From NCBI RefSeq assembly GCF_011390835.1, contig NZ_JAABRQ010000004.1, positions 91,408 to 155,407 on the forward strand: a stretch of 64,000 nucleotides of DNA, in the 5' to 3' direction. Each line of letters starts with the position of its first letter. Position 1 is the stretch's first letter. The notes beneath the pieces were generated by a model. The model saw nothing but the letters and a program-made list of their open reading frames with translations, was not told the DNA's origin and made no database searches. Positions 1 to 8,178 of the stretch are shown piece by piece. Origin of the DNA: Hydrogenophaga sp. (lineage in GTDB: Bacteria; Pseudomonadota; Gammaproteobacteria; Burkholderiales; Burkholderiaceae_C). The translations under genes were made by a program, and so were the position numbers.

Positions 1-1
1 G

Positions 2-871
2 GTCGCACTGCGCCGCTTCTGGACCCGGGTGGCCGATGCATCCCCGTTCAACCGGCTGGACGACGGGCCGCTGGGCGCGATCTTCGGCCCCAACAACCCT
101 TGGATCAAACCGTGGATCGCGCCACTGCAGCAGTTCGGCCAGTACCTGGGCAGCCAGCTCTCGCCCTACCAGCTCAACCCGCTCAACCTCAACCCGCTGC
201 GCGACATCCTGGCCCACACGGTGGACTTTGAGGCGGTGCGCGCCTGCGACCGCACCCAGCTCTTCATCGCCGCGACGCAGGTGGCCACAGGCGAGCTGCG
301 CATCTTCCGCCAGGGTGAGCTCACCGCTGACATGGTGCTCGCCTCGGCCAGTCTGCCGCTGCTGTTCCAGGCCGTGGAAATCGAGGGACAGGCCTACTGG
401 GACGGTGGCTACGCCGGTAACCCGGTGCTCATGCCGCTGATCGGCGAGACCGATGCCGACGATCTGCTGCTGGTGCAGATCAACCCGCGAGAGCGCACCG
501 AGCTGCCGACCCAGGCCTCCGACATCCTTGAGCGCATCAACGAAATCACCTTCAACGCCAGCCTGCTCAAAGAGCTGCGCTCCATCGCCCTGCTGCGCCA
601 GCTAATTGCCGACGAAGACCGGCCTGCTCATCACTACCGCAACCCGCTGTTCGGGCGCGTGGAAGCGCTGCGCCTGCACCTGATCGACGGCGGTACCCTG
701 CTCGCGCCGCTGGGTGCTGGTAGCAAGACCCAGACCAGTGCCAGCTTCCTGAACGAACTGCACGACATGGGCTACGCCGCTGCCGACCAGTGGTGGCACC
801 GCCACCGGCGCGACATCGGTGTGCGCACCAGCCACGAAATCGAGCACATGCTCACACCCAAGCGCCCATGA
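2..871 (+). CDS. Patatin-like phospholipase, C-terminal part (gene begins upstream of window)
   Basis: The frame is open from the first bases, so the true start and the oxyanion/GxSxG part of the patatin fold lie outside the window; about 289 residues are visible. The stretch YWDGGYAGNPV near visible residue 135 carries the D-G-G motif that supplies the catalytic Asp of patatin-type Ser-Asp lipases. It is preceded by ASASLPLLFQAVEI, which fits the usual A-S-x-A-x-P element before that Asp. The product is expected to hydrolyse acyl esters of phospholipids. Its TGA overlaps the ATG of the following permease (ATGA), which suggests translational coupling and one operon with the GntP carrier and the hydrolase. 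Family assignment is firm; substrate is unknown. Confidence 0.85.
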   Translation, partial: VALRRFWTRVADASPFNRLDDGPLGAIFGPNNPWIKPWIAPLQQFGQYLGSQLSPYQLNPLNLNPLRDILAHTVDFEAVRACDRTQLFIAATQVATGELRIFRQGELTADMVLASASLPLLFQAVEIEGQAYWDGGYAGNPVLMPLIGETDADDLLLVQINPRERTELPTQASDILERINEITFNASLLKELRSIALLRQLIADEDRPAHHYRNPLFGRVEALRLHLIDGGTLLAPLGAGSKTQTSASFLNELHDMGYAAADQWWHRHRRDIGVRTSHEIEHMLTPKRP

Positions 872-2316
872 GCAGCATCCTGGGCATCGCGCTGGCGCTG
901 GTGCTGCTCATGGCGCTGGCTTACCGGGGCGTGGGCGTGCTGCTACTGGCGCCGCTGATGGCCTTGCTCGCCGCAGCCCTGAGCCCCGACACGCCGCTGC
1001 TGGCCAGTTACACGCAGGTGTTCATGCCGGCACTGGGCGGCTTCGTGATCGCGTTCTTTCCGCTGTTCCTGCTGGGCGCGGTATTCGGCAAGCTGATGGA
1101 AGACTCCGGCGCTGCCCAGGCCATCGCCAAGGGCATCACGCGCGCGCTCGGGCCGCAGCGCGCCATCCTGGCGATCGTGCTGGCCTGCGCCGTGCTCACC
1201 TACGGCGGCGTCTCCCTGTTCGTCGTGGCGTTTGCGGTCTACCCGATTGCGGCCGCCCTGTTTCACCAGGCCGACATCCCCAAGCGCCTGATCCCCGGCA
1301 CCATCGCGCTCGGTGCCTTCACCTTCACCATGACGGCACTGCCGGGCACGCCCGCGATTCAAAACGCCATCCCGATGCCCTTTTTCGGCACCACGCCCTT
1401 TGCCGCGCCCGGTCTGGGTCTGATCGGGGGTGCCGTGATGCTGGTACTGGGCACTGCTTGGCTAGTGCGCCGGGCCGCCAGCGCCCGCGGGCGCGGCGAA
1501 GGCTATGGCCAGCATGAATCAGCCGGCACAACAGTCTTGCAGGACCCGGCCAGCCGCGCACCCCAGGGCGCTGCGACTGCCGCCAACGCGCCATTCGCCG
1601 CGCCACCAGAGCCTCCCAGCCTGGGGCTGTCCCTCTCGCCGATTGTTCTCGTCATCGTGCTGAACTACCTGCTGGCCACCTGGCTGTTGCCGCGACTGGA
1701 CACCGGCTACCTGATCGAGGCGCGCTTTGGCGCCACCCGCATCGACACCCTGCGCGGCATCTGGGCCGTCATCACCGCGCTGGCCGCCGCCATCGTGCTG
1801 CTGGTGCTGCTGCAGCGGGCGCGCCTACCCCGGTTGCGGCACACCCTGGAAGCCGGGGCCACCGGCTCGGTGCTGCCGCTGCTCAACACCGCATCGCAGG
1901 TGGGCTTTGGCGCGGTGATTGCGTCGCTGGCGGGCTTCGCCCTCATCCGCGATGCGGTACTGGGCATAGCGCCCGACAACCCATTGGTCAGCTTGTCGAT
2001 CGCGGTCAACATCCTGGCGGGCATCACTGGCTCAGCCTCCGGCGGCATGAGCATCGCGCTGCAAACCCTGGGCGAGACCTGGCTCGCCATGGGGCAAGCC
2101 GCCGGGATTGCCCCCGATCTGCTGCACCGCGTCACCGCCATCGCCACCGGCGGCCTGGACGCTCTGCCGCACAACGGCGCGGTCATCACCCTGCTGGGCA
2201 TCTGTGGCCTGTCGCACCGCCAGTCCTACGGCGACATCTTCATGGTCGCGGTGGCCATCCCGGTGCTGGCGCTGGTGTTGGTCGTGGTGCTGGGCAGCGC
2301 CTTCGGCAGTTTCTGA
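868..2316 (+). CDS. GntP-family permease
   Basis: A 482-residue polytopic inner-membrane protein with about a dozen hydrophobic helices. The order of segments (a GGFVIAFFPLFLLGAVFGKLM loop near residue 65, TYGGVSLFVVAFAVYP near 110, and a conserved region around GSASGGMSIAL) matches the GntP/gluconate and CitM-like H+ symporter superfamily. The middle, residues about 200-250, is a hydrophilic Pro/Ala-rich cytoplasmic loop. I chose ATG 868, which overlaps the stop of the lipase gene, over an in-frame GTG 78 bases upstream, because that would add an Arg/His-rich extension lying inside the previous gene. The substrate is probably an organic acid but cannot be read from sequence. Confidence 0.85.
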   Translation: MSSILGIALALVLLMALAYRGVGVLLLAPLMALLAAALSPDTPLLASYTQVFMPALGGFVIAFFPLFLLGAVFGKLMEDSGAAQAIAKGITRALGPQRAILAIVLACAVLTYGGVSLFVVAFAVYPIAAALFHQADIPKRLIPGTIALGAFTFTMTALPGTPAIQNAIPMPFFGTTPFAAPGLGLIGGAVMLVLGTAWLVRRAASARGRGEGYGQHESAGTTVLQDPASRAPQGAATAANAPFAAPPEPPSLGLSLSPIVLVIVLNYLLATWLLPRLDTGYLIEARFGATRIDTLRGIWAVITALAAAIVLLVLLQRARLPRLRHTLEAGATGSVLPLLNTASQVGFGAVIASLAGFALIRDAVLGIAPDNPLVSLSIAVNILAGITGSASGGMSIALQTLGETWLAMGQAAGIAPDLLHRVTAIATGGLDALPHNGAVITLLGICGLSHRQSYGDIFMVAVAIPVLALVLVVVLGSAFGSF

Positions 2317-3248
2317 TGCAGGCGCTGTGGATCGGCCTGGGGCTGGTGGGGGTGGGTCTGGTGGGCGCGCGCTACGCCCTGCACCGCGGGCTGGCGCCGC
2401 GAGCCAGCATCGAAGGCACGCAACCCGCCGACCTCGGGCTGACCGCGCAGGCGGTGCGCATCCCGACGCAGGGCGGCCTGCATCTCTTTGCCTGGTACCT
2501 GCCGCCGCCCGAAGCCGCCTCGCCGCCCGCCCCCGCGGCGGTGCTGTTGCACGGCTGGGGCGGCAACGCCAGCACACTGCTGCCCGCCGCGCAGGCGATA
2601 ACCCGCACGGGTTTTGGCGTGTTACTGCCCGAATCGCGCAACCACGGCCGCAGCGACCGGGGCGGCCACAGTTCCCTGCCGGCTTTCGCCGAAGACCTCG
2701 ACGCCGCGCTCGACTGGCTGGGCCAGCAGCCCGGCGTGGATGCACAGCGCCTGGCCGCCATCGGCCACTCGGTCGGCGCGGCGGCGGTGCTGCTGGTGGC
2801 CTCGCGCCGGCCAGGGCTGGCCGCTGCGGTGAGCGTATCGGCCTTTGCCCACCCGGAGCAGGTGATGAGGCGCTGGCTAGCTGCCGTGAGCGTGCCCTAC
2901 TGGCCGCTGGGCTGGGGCATCAACCGTTATGTGGAAGCCGTGATCGGCACCCGTTTCGACTTCATCGCGCCACTGACCACGCTGCCTCAGGCGCGCTGCC
3001 CGGTGCTGCTGCTGCACGGGCGACAAGACAGCACCGTGCCAGTGGCTGACGCCCGCGCCCTGATGCAACATAAAGGCCCGGCCCGAGCCAGCCTGCTCGA
3101 GCTCACCGGCACCCACGAAGGTTTTGCCGATCCGGCGCAGGCCGAGCAGGCGGTGCTCGAATTCCTGCTCGGCGCGACCTCACCGCATGGACGACCTGCA
3201 CCTGAGCCGACTCAGCAGGAAAAAGGCCACGTCACCCTCAGCGGGTGA
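2316..3248 (+). CDS. Alpha/beta hydrolase with N-terminal membrane anchor
   Basis: The 310-residue protein starts with one hydrophobic helix (residues 3-22), then has an alpha/beta hydrolase core. Visible landmarks are the oxyanion element LLHGWGGN (about residue 75), the nucleophile elbow GHSVG (about 150), the acidic residue in HGRQDSTVP and the catalytic His in GTHEGF near the end. Expected activity is hydrolysis of an ester, thioester or amide. The ATG shares one base with the preceding TGA (TGATG), so it is coupled to the GntP permease. The last dozen codons are also one arm of the terminator of the convergent ompA-like gene, so the C-terminal tail sequence is constrained by RNA structure. 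Confidence 0.85.
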   Translation: MQALWIGLGLVGVGLVGARYALHRGLAPRASIEGTQPADLGLTAQAVRIPTQGGLHLFAWYLPPPEAASPPAPAAVLLHGWGGNASTLLPAAQAITRTGFGVLLPESRNHGRSDRGGHSSLPAFAEDLDAALDWLGQQPGVDAQRLAAIGHSVGAAAVLLVASRRPGLAAAVSVSAFAHPEQVMRRWLAAVSVPYWPLGWGINRYVEAVIGTRFDFIAPLTTLPQARCPVLLLHGRQDSTVPVADARALMQHKGPARASLLELTGTHEGFADPAQAEQAVLEFLLGATSPHGRPAPEPTQQEKGHVTLSG

Positions 3249-3256
3249 CGTGGCCT
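3220..3256 (-). terminator. Rho-independent terminator of the OmpA/DUF4398 operon
   Basis: A perfect 14-bp inverted repeat (arms 3224-3237 and 3243-3256, loop TCAGC) is followed on the minus strand by five T (3220-3224). It sits just after the minus-strand ompA-like gene and inside the 3' end of the convergent hydrolase gene, whose stop TGA at 3246-3248 is in the second arm. Confidence 0.9.
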
Positions 3257-3274
3257 CTCAGACCCAGTGATCGC

Positions 3275-4210
3275 TTACTTTGCGTCAGCGATGATGATTT
3301 CCACGCGGCGGTTTCGCTGGCGGCCTTCGGCCGTAGCGTTGCTGGCCACAGGCGTCGACTCACCGATGCCTTTGGAAGTGACCCGTATGCCTGCGATGCC
3401 GCGGCTCAACAGCGCGGTGCGCACCGCCTCGGCTCGCTTCTCGGACAGGGCGAGGTTGTAGCTTTCGCTGCCCACCGTGTCGGTATGGCCCTCGATCGCC
3501 ACCATGCGCTCCGGGTTCTCGCGCAGGAAGTTCGCCAGGCGATCCACCGTGCTGAACGCCCCCGACTTGAGCTCGGCGCGGCCGGTGTCGAACAGCACAT
3601 CGCCCAGCGTCAGCACCATGCCGCGGTCGGTCTGTTTGGCTTGCAGGTCGGCCAGTTCCTGTTGAAGCTTGGCGGCCCGGGCGCGGGCAGTCTCGGTCAG
3701 GGCCAGCTGCTTCTCGGCGTCCATGCGCGCCTGTTCTGCCTGAGCCAGCGCGCGCTGGGCTTCCTCGCGCGCCTTGATCGCTGCAGCGGTACTCGCTTCG
3801 GCTTCCCGCGCCCGGGCTTCCATCAGGATGCGTCCGCGGTCGGCGGTGGACTCCGTGGCCGAAGCCTCGGCGCGAGCGATCACACCGGACTGCATGGCGG
3901 TGGCGGCGCGCTGGCGGGCCAGGTAAGCATAGTGATCCACCGCACTGGGGTCCTTACCCGCCTTGAGCGCTGCTTCAGCTTGCTGCAAGGCCTGCTGGGC
4001 CTTACGCAGCTCCAGCGGAGCCGATCGGGCCGTGCTCTCGTCGTTCACCGCCTGGTTGTACAGCGCACGCGCTTCATTGAGCGTAGGGTTGTTGGGTGGC
4101 GGCGTCGAGGCGCAGGCGAACAGCAGCAGGGCGGCGGAAGGCACCAGAGCCAGGCGCACACGGGGGAGTGCAGCCAGGGCGGCGACGGAGGTGAAACGGT
4201 TACGGATCAT
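3275..4210 (-). CDS. OmpA-family lipoprotein with DUF4398 domain
   Basis: This 311-residue envelope protein has a signal peptide ending in a lipobox-like LLFAC (Cys about residue 31), so it is probably lipid-anchored. A DUF4398 helical segment follows (about 45-110), then a long Ala/Glu/Arg-rich coiled coil (110-190), then a C-terminal OmpA domain (about 195-305) with the peptidoglycan-binding landmarks VLFDTGRAEL, IEGHTDTVGS and NRRVEI. It should tether the outer membrane to peptidoglycan. Start ATG 4210 is preceded by AAGGA at good distance; longer frames lack this. It is the second gene of a pair with the DUF4398 lipoprotein at 4339-4722. Confidence 0.88.
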   Translation of the reverse strand: MIRNRFTSVAALAALPRVRLALVPSAALLLFACASTPPPNNPTLNEARALYNQAVNDESTARSAPLELRKAQQALQQAEAALKAGKDPSAVDHYAYLARQRAATAMQSGVIARAEASATESTADRGRILMEARAREAEASTAAAIKAREEAQRALAQAEQARMDAEKQLALTETARARAAKLQQELADLQAKQTDRGMVLTLGDVLFDTGRAELKSGAFSTVDRLANFLRENPERMVAIEGHTDTVGSESYNLALSEKRAEAVRTALLSRGIAGIRVTSKGIGESTPVASNATAEGRQRNRRVEIIIADAK

Positions 4211-4338
4211 GAGGATTTCCTTGTGGAGACGGTGGCCGGCGCGGGCGTGGCGCGCGCTGGAGATTCGTAGGGGCTGTGGCGACATGGCGGTAGCCGCAAT
4301 GAACGGCGGGACGGCAACCCGAGGGCAGCCTCCGGCCA

Positions 4339-4722
4339 TCACTTCTTGATTTCTTGCTGCAGCGTATCGTTGGAACGGCCCAGCTCGGCAGCCATGCGAC
4401 GCGCCTTGTCGGCACGCGACTTTCGCTCGGCCAGATCGGCGTCGGCCGCGGCCTGCTCGCTGAGGCGGCGCGCCTCACCGAACTGCTCGGCCCGGATGGC
4501 AGCCTCGGCACGCACCAGTTTTTCGCGCGCAGCCAGCAGCTCCACCGGCGCCAGCTGACCAGCACCGGCCGCCTCGGCCCGGGTAATGGAGGCGCGCGCC
4601 ATCGACAATTCGGCCGTCGGCGTCACGGCGTTGGTGGCGCAGGCGCCGAGAAACAGCGCGCTGGACAATGCCAGCACGGCGGTGGCGCGGCGGCGGAAAG
4701 GGGTGTTGTTGTTCTGGGTCAT
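4339..4722 (-). CDS. DUF4398 small lipoprotein
   Basis: A 127-residue protein: basic N terminus, hydrophobic stretch, lipobox LFLGAC (Cys about residue 27), then a mostly helical, Ala/Glu/Arg-rich DUF4398 segment (ELSMARASITRAEAAGAG onward). Family members are exported and usually found next to OmpA-like proteins, as here. The start ATG 4722 has a GGAG upstream. The gap of 128 bases to the OmpA-like gene has no terminator that I can see, so they are likely co-transcribed. Function beyond envelope structure is not known. Confidence 0.82.
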   Translation of the reverse strand: MTQNNNTPFRRRATAVLALSSALFLGACATNAVTPTAELSMARASITRAEAAGAGQLAPVELLAAREKLVRAEAAIRAEQFGEARRLSEQAAADADLAERKSRADKARRMAAELGRSNDTLQQEIKK

Positions 4723-5094
4723 GTTGCGAAGGCTCCGTGGGTGAAAGGACCATCGAGCAGAGCAGGCCGGAGGCGGGCACAAGGCGAGGCACAGCAGTTC
4801 GCTGGCCATCCCCACTGGATGAGTGAATCAACTCTACGACTTCATCTTCGACAACCCAAGTCTATTTATGCCCATTTAGATGCTCATATTTGCAAAGTTT
4901 AGCCAGCCCGAGCCAACGCCTTGGTGCGCTGTGCCCTGCACTGCCATGACCAGCATCAGCGCGGGCCGCGCGCAAGCCATCGACACAATCGGTCCAAGCT
5001 GCTGGCGCGACAAGCCTCGCGCCAGGCAACATGTAGGCTCAGCGCTTCGCCAAGTGTCTGCCACGCCGGCTCCCCACCCGATTGCCTCACGCCC
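4723..5094. other. Divergent intergenic region
   Basis: A 372-bp gap between the minus-strand DUF4398 lipoprotein gene and the plus-strand MFS gene. The part at 4830-4905 is clearly AT-richer than its surroundings (runs such as TCTATTTATGCCCATTTAGA) and is the likely place for both promoters, but I could not settle on a convincing -35/-10 pair. No open frame in it looks like a gene. Confidence 0.5.
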
Positions 5095-6405
5095 GTGACA
5101 ACTCCCAACGCCGAGTTCGCCCCCGCGAACGCCCACCTGGGCAGCGCCACACCCGCCCCAACGCCATCCCAATCCACCCTGTGGGCCATGCTGCTGGCGC
5201 TGTTGTCGGCGTTTGCACTCAGCCAGGCCTACCGCACCGTCACCGCCATCATGGCGCCCAGCCTGCAGGGCGACTTTGGGTTGACGCCTGCCTCGCTGGG
5301 TGCGTTTGCCGGGCTGTTCGGCCTGTCATTTGGCGTCACACAGTTTTTCATGGGCATCGGCATGGACCTGTATGGCCTGCGGCGCACGGTGCTCACGGCC
5401 TTCCCGCTGGCCGTCGCGGGTGCGGCCCTGTCGGCTGCGGCCCCCAGCTACCGCTGGCTGCTGATAGGGCAGCTGCTGATTGGCGTGGGCTGCGCGCCGG
5501 CCTTTCTGGCCTGCACCGTGTTCATTTCCCGGCACTTCCCGAGCTCGCGTTTTGCATTTGTCTCGGGCATTGGCCTGGGCATTGGGGGCACGGGTCTGCT
5601 GCTCACCGGCACCCCCCTGGCCTGGCTGGTGGAGCGCTGGGGCTGGCGCAGCGGCTTTGCGCTGCTCGCCAGCTTGTCTGTGCTGGCGTGGCTGCTGATC
5701 TGGCGCCGGGTGCACGAGCCCGCCATGGCGGGTGCTGCGCCCGAACGCGAGCGCTGGGGCGTCGCGGTGCGCCGCTTCGGCGCGCTGTTTCTGCTGCCGC
5801 ACACGCTGGGCATCCTGTTGCTCGGCATGGTCGCCTACGCCTCGTTCCTAGCGCTGCGCGGCCTATGGATCGCGCCCATGCTGATCGACCGTTACGCGTT
5901 CACGTTGGTCGAGAGCGGCCACATGGCGCTGGTGATGTCGCTCATCTCGCTGTTTGCCCCGGCCATATTTGGCCGCTTCGACCCCGGCCCAACGCGCCGG
6001 CGCACCTGGATCGTGAACTTCTCCCTGCTGGTCGCCGCGCTCTACCTCGGCGTGGGGCTGGTGCACCACGCCGCGCTCAACATCGCGCTGGTGCTGGGCG
6101 TCTCGGTGCTCTCGGGCTATGCGGTGCTGCAGTACTCTGACGTGCGCTCGTCCTACCCGCCCGACCTGACCGGGCGCGCGCTATCCGTGTTCACCATGGC
6201 GATGTTTCTCGGCGTCGGCCTGGTGCAGTGGCTCACCGGCCAGGTGGCGAACTGGGCGCAGGGCCAGGGCATCGAGCCCTACCGCGCGGTCATGATCACC
6301 ATCGGTGCGCTGCTGGCGCTGGGCTCCACCGCGTTTCGCTGGCTGCCCCGCTCGCCGCTGCTGCTGCTGGCGGAGGGACCGCAACGGGTACAAGAAACGC
6401 GCTGA
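5095..6405 (+). CDS. MFS transporter
   Basis: About 436 residues with twelve predicted hydrophobic helices, typical of the major facilitator superfamily. The loop 2-3 motif appears as GMGxDLYGLRRTV-like sequence (MGIGMDLYGLRRTVL), matching the G-x-x-x-D-R-x-G-R-R signature. The fold and the adjacent-helix pattern resemble nitrate/sugar-phosphate type carriers and the other MFS protein at 50862-52121. The start is uncertain: GTG 5095 gives a 30-residue Pro/Ala-rich N terminus, while ATG 5188 begins immediately before the first helix. Upstream sequence in the same frame is Arg/His-rich and not protein-like. Substrate unknown. Confidence 0.8.
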   Translation: MTTPNAEFAPANAHLGSATPAPTPSQSTLWAMLLALLSAFALSQAYRTVTAIMAPSLQGDFGLTPASLGAFAGLFGLSFGVTQFFMGIGMDLYGLRRTVLTAFPLAVAGAALSAAAPSYRWLLIGQLLIGVGCAPAFLACTVFISRHFPSSRFAFVSGIGLGIGGTGLLLTGTPLAWLVERWGWRSGFALLASLSVLAWLLIWRRVHEPAMAGAAPERERWGVAVRRFGALFLLPHTLGILLLGMVAYASFLALRGLWIAPMLIDRYAFTLVESGHMALVMSLISLFAPAIFGRFDPGPTRRRTWIVNFSLLVAALYLGVGLVHHAALNIALVLGVSVLSGYAVLQYSDVRSSYPPDLTGRALSVFTMAMFLGVGLVQWLTGQVANWAQGQGIEPYRAVMITIGALLALGSTAFRWLPRSPLLLLAEGPQRVQETR

Positions 6406-6571
6406 AATGGGTTGTTCCAGCTCACCGCAGCGGAAAATGCAGAGGTCGCCGCGATTTTCGACCACCTCGCCAAGCTCGAATTCATCGGGGCGGGCACCAA
6501 CAGACCGATGAACTTCCAGCCGGGCTGGCGCACCGGGCCGGTAGGCAGAAACGGCGTGCGCGGGCGAGGCT

Positions 6572-7180
6572 TCAACCCTGGCTCAGCGTCTCCAGCGCAA
6601 ACAGCGGCACTTCGGCCTGGCGGCTGAGCCACAGGCCGCCACCCTGAGGCGTGAAGCCTTCGTCCAGCCCGCGCCGGTAGAGCGCGGCTCGGTGCCGGAA
6701 CAGGCCTGGGTCGGTCAGGTCTTCGTCCAGAATGCCTTGTTCCCAGTCTTCCCGCGACAAGGCCTCCAAGTACAGCGCGCCGTGCGAGAGCTGTCCCAGG
6801 TTGTGCAAAGCGCGCTTCAGATCACCCGGGTTCAGATAAGCCAGCACACCCTGGCAGATCACCAGGTCGAACGGTGCCTCGGCGCGGTAATCGACAACCG
6901 AACCGGGTTCCCAGCCATAGCGCTCGCACAGGTAAGGGCTGAACTCAACGCCGTGGTACGTGGCCAGCGGGAAATGCCGCGCCACGATGGTTTTCCAAAG
7001 CCCGATGCCGCAACCCACATCGAGCACCCGGTGCACCGGCAGGCGCAGGTACTGCAGGTAGCTGCAGACAAAAGCTCCCAGCCGCTCCATGTGCTGGGGG
7101 TCGACCACGCTGGTCTTCTTGTCGAAATAGAAACGCTGGTAATACGCCTCGTCGAAGGTGGCCGCGCTGGTCGATTTCAA
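6572..7180 (-). CDS. Class I SAM-dependent methyltransferase
   Basis: A 202-residue protein with a Rossmann-type methyltransferase core. Motif I is VLDVGCGIGLWK (about residues 53-64), the acidic end of beta 2 is HGVEFSPYL, and motif IV is APFDLVICQGVLAYL. The start is TTG 7180; no good ATG lies upstream, and the next ATG would remove the conserved N-terminal YYQRFYF segment. The methyl acceptor cannot be deduced. It lies 24 bases downstream of the VOC gene in the same direction and may be co-transcribed with it. Confidence 0.8.
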   Translation of the reverse strand: MKSTSAATFDEAYYQRFYFDKKTSVVDPQHMERLGAFVCSYLQYLRLPVHRVLDVGCGIGLWKTIVARHFPLATYHGVEFSPYLCERYGWEPGSVVDYRAEAPFDLVICQGVLAYLNPGDLKRALHNLGQLSHGALYLEALSREDWEQGILDEDLTDPGLFRHRAALYRRGLDEGFTPQGGGLWLSRQAEVPLFALETLSQG

Positions 7181-7204
7181 GGACGGATGCCTGGGTGGTG
7201 CACG

Positions 7205-7585
7205 TCAGCGCGGCACGCGGTGCAGCGCACAGATCTTGTTGCCATCGGGGTCGCGCAGATAGGCCAGGTACATCTGCGCGCCGAGGGTGCCGCGCAGGCC
7301 CGGCGGGTCTTCGCAGGTGGTGCCGCCGTGGGCCATGCCGGCAGCATGAAAGGCATCGGCCTGCTCGGGTGAATCGACCTGAAATCCGATCGTGCTGCCA
7401 TTGCCGTGGCATGCGCTCTCGCCGTTGATTGGCGTGGTGATGCCGAAGGTGCCGGTGGGGCTGCGGTAGAAATAGCGGCTGGCGTTGGCCACCCCGGGGC
7501 CGATGCCCAGCGTGCCTAACACGGCGTCGTAAAACCGACGGGATTTTTCGAGGTCGGCTGCGCCGACCATGACATGGCTGAACAA
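7205..7585 (-). CDS. VOC family (glyoxalase/dioxygenase-like) protein
   Basis: A 126-residue single-domain protein. It begins FSHVMVGAADLEKSRRFYD, the classical first beta-alpha unit of vicinal-oxygen-chelate proteins, and ends with the beta strand containing YLRDPDGNKICAL that carries the C-terminal metal-ligand region. The start is a TTG codon with a near-perfect Shine-Dalgarno (AAGGAGAT) seven bases upstream, so the rare start is well supported. Members act on or bind small molecules such as glutathione adducts; the specific role is unknown. Confidence 0.8.
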   Translation of the reverse strand: MFSHVMVGAADLEKSRRFYDAVLGTLGIGPGVANASRYFYRSPTGTFGITTPINGESACHGNGSTIGFQVDSPEQADAFHAAGMAHGGTTCEDPPGLRGTLGAQMYLAYLRDPDGNKICALHRVPR

Positions 7586-7781
7586 GGGTCTATCTCCTTT
7601 GGTTGCCCCACAGGGGGCGGTGTGAACACGGGCTCGATGTTACCGGGCGGTCACTCACCGGCCGGTCACTTGTGCTCAGGGACACGGCCTTTGCCGCTGC
7701 ATCGCCACCCAGCTGGCGGGGCGGTTCGCGGGAGGGCTGGCGTGAAGCCTCGCTTCAAGCTGGATGGCGCTGCCAACCCGC

Positions 7782-8142
7782 TCAGTCCCGCCAGCCTTCG
7801 GCTTCAAGCCGCGCCCGTACCAGCGTTTCCAGCGTGTCGAGGATGCGGGGCAGGCCTTTTTTTCTGGGGCCTTTGCCTTTGAGCGCGGCTTCGATCGCCG
7901 GCAGCGGTAGCGCCGCCGGGCGCATCGGGATTGTCCAGCCGTTTGGCGAGCAGCCTCTTGAGTGGCGCGCGCACCGAGCCGTCCAGCTCAGTCCGCTCGG
8001 CCCGCGCTTCGGGCATGAAGGGCCGGCCGTGGCGGTGCGCCGGCGAAATCTCACAGCTGGTCAAGGCGGACCTCGACCGCGCTCGACTTGTCGGCTGGGC
8101 GGGCGGCGGGCGCTGTCTCCCAAATAGGTGGCATGGCATCAC
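7782..8142 (-). pseudogene. Frameshifted remnant of an unidentified gene
   Basis: Two overlapping minus-strand frames look protein-like in succession. From about 8000 to 7924 one frame reads AERTELDGSVRAPLKRLLAK followed by RLDNPDA. From about 7922 to the stop at 7782 the other frame reads PAALPLPAIEAALKGKGPRK and ends in LETLVRARLEAEGWRD. Joined by a shift near 7922 they form a plausible continuous helical C-terminal region of about 70-90 residues; neither frame alone does. The tail is loosely reminiscent of the C-terminal helices of large DNA methyltransferases, but I cannot assign it. The rest of the 593-bp gap (7586-8178) shows no other gene. Confidence 0.4.
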
Positions 8143-8150
8143 TTGAATAT

Positions 8151-8168
8151 CAGTAATTACTGAATTAC
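8151..8168. promoter_or_regulatory. Palindromic operator upstream of the TetR gene
   Basis: Positions 8151-8162 form a perfect 12-bp palindrome, CAGTAATTACTG, and 8153-8168 form an overlapping inverted repeat GTAATT-N4-AATTAC. The AT-rich dyads lie 10-27 bases before the ATG of the TetR regulator (8179) in otherwise GC-rich DNA, as expected for an autoregulatory TetR operator. Confidence 0.7.
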
Positions 8169-8178
8169 ATTAATCACT

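Noticed and set aside
6406..6627. 71-codon plus-strand frame (FQLTAAENAEVAAIFDHLAK...) after the MFS gene
   Set aside because: The first half looks protein-like, but it runs into the 3' end of the convergent methyltransferase, has only a TTG start without a ribosome site, and I recognise no family.
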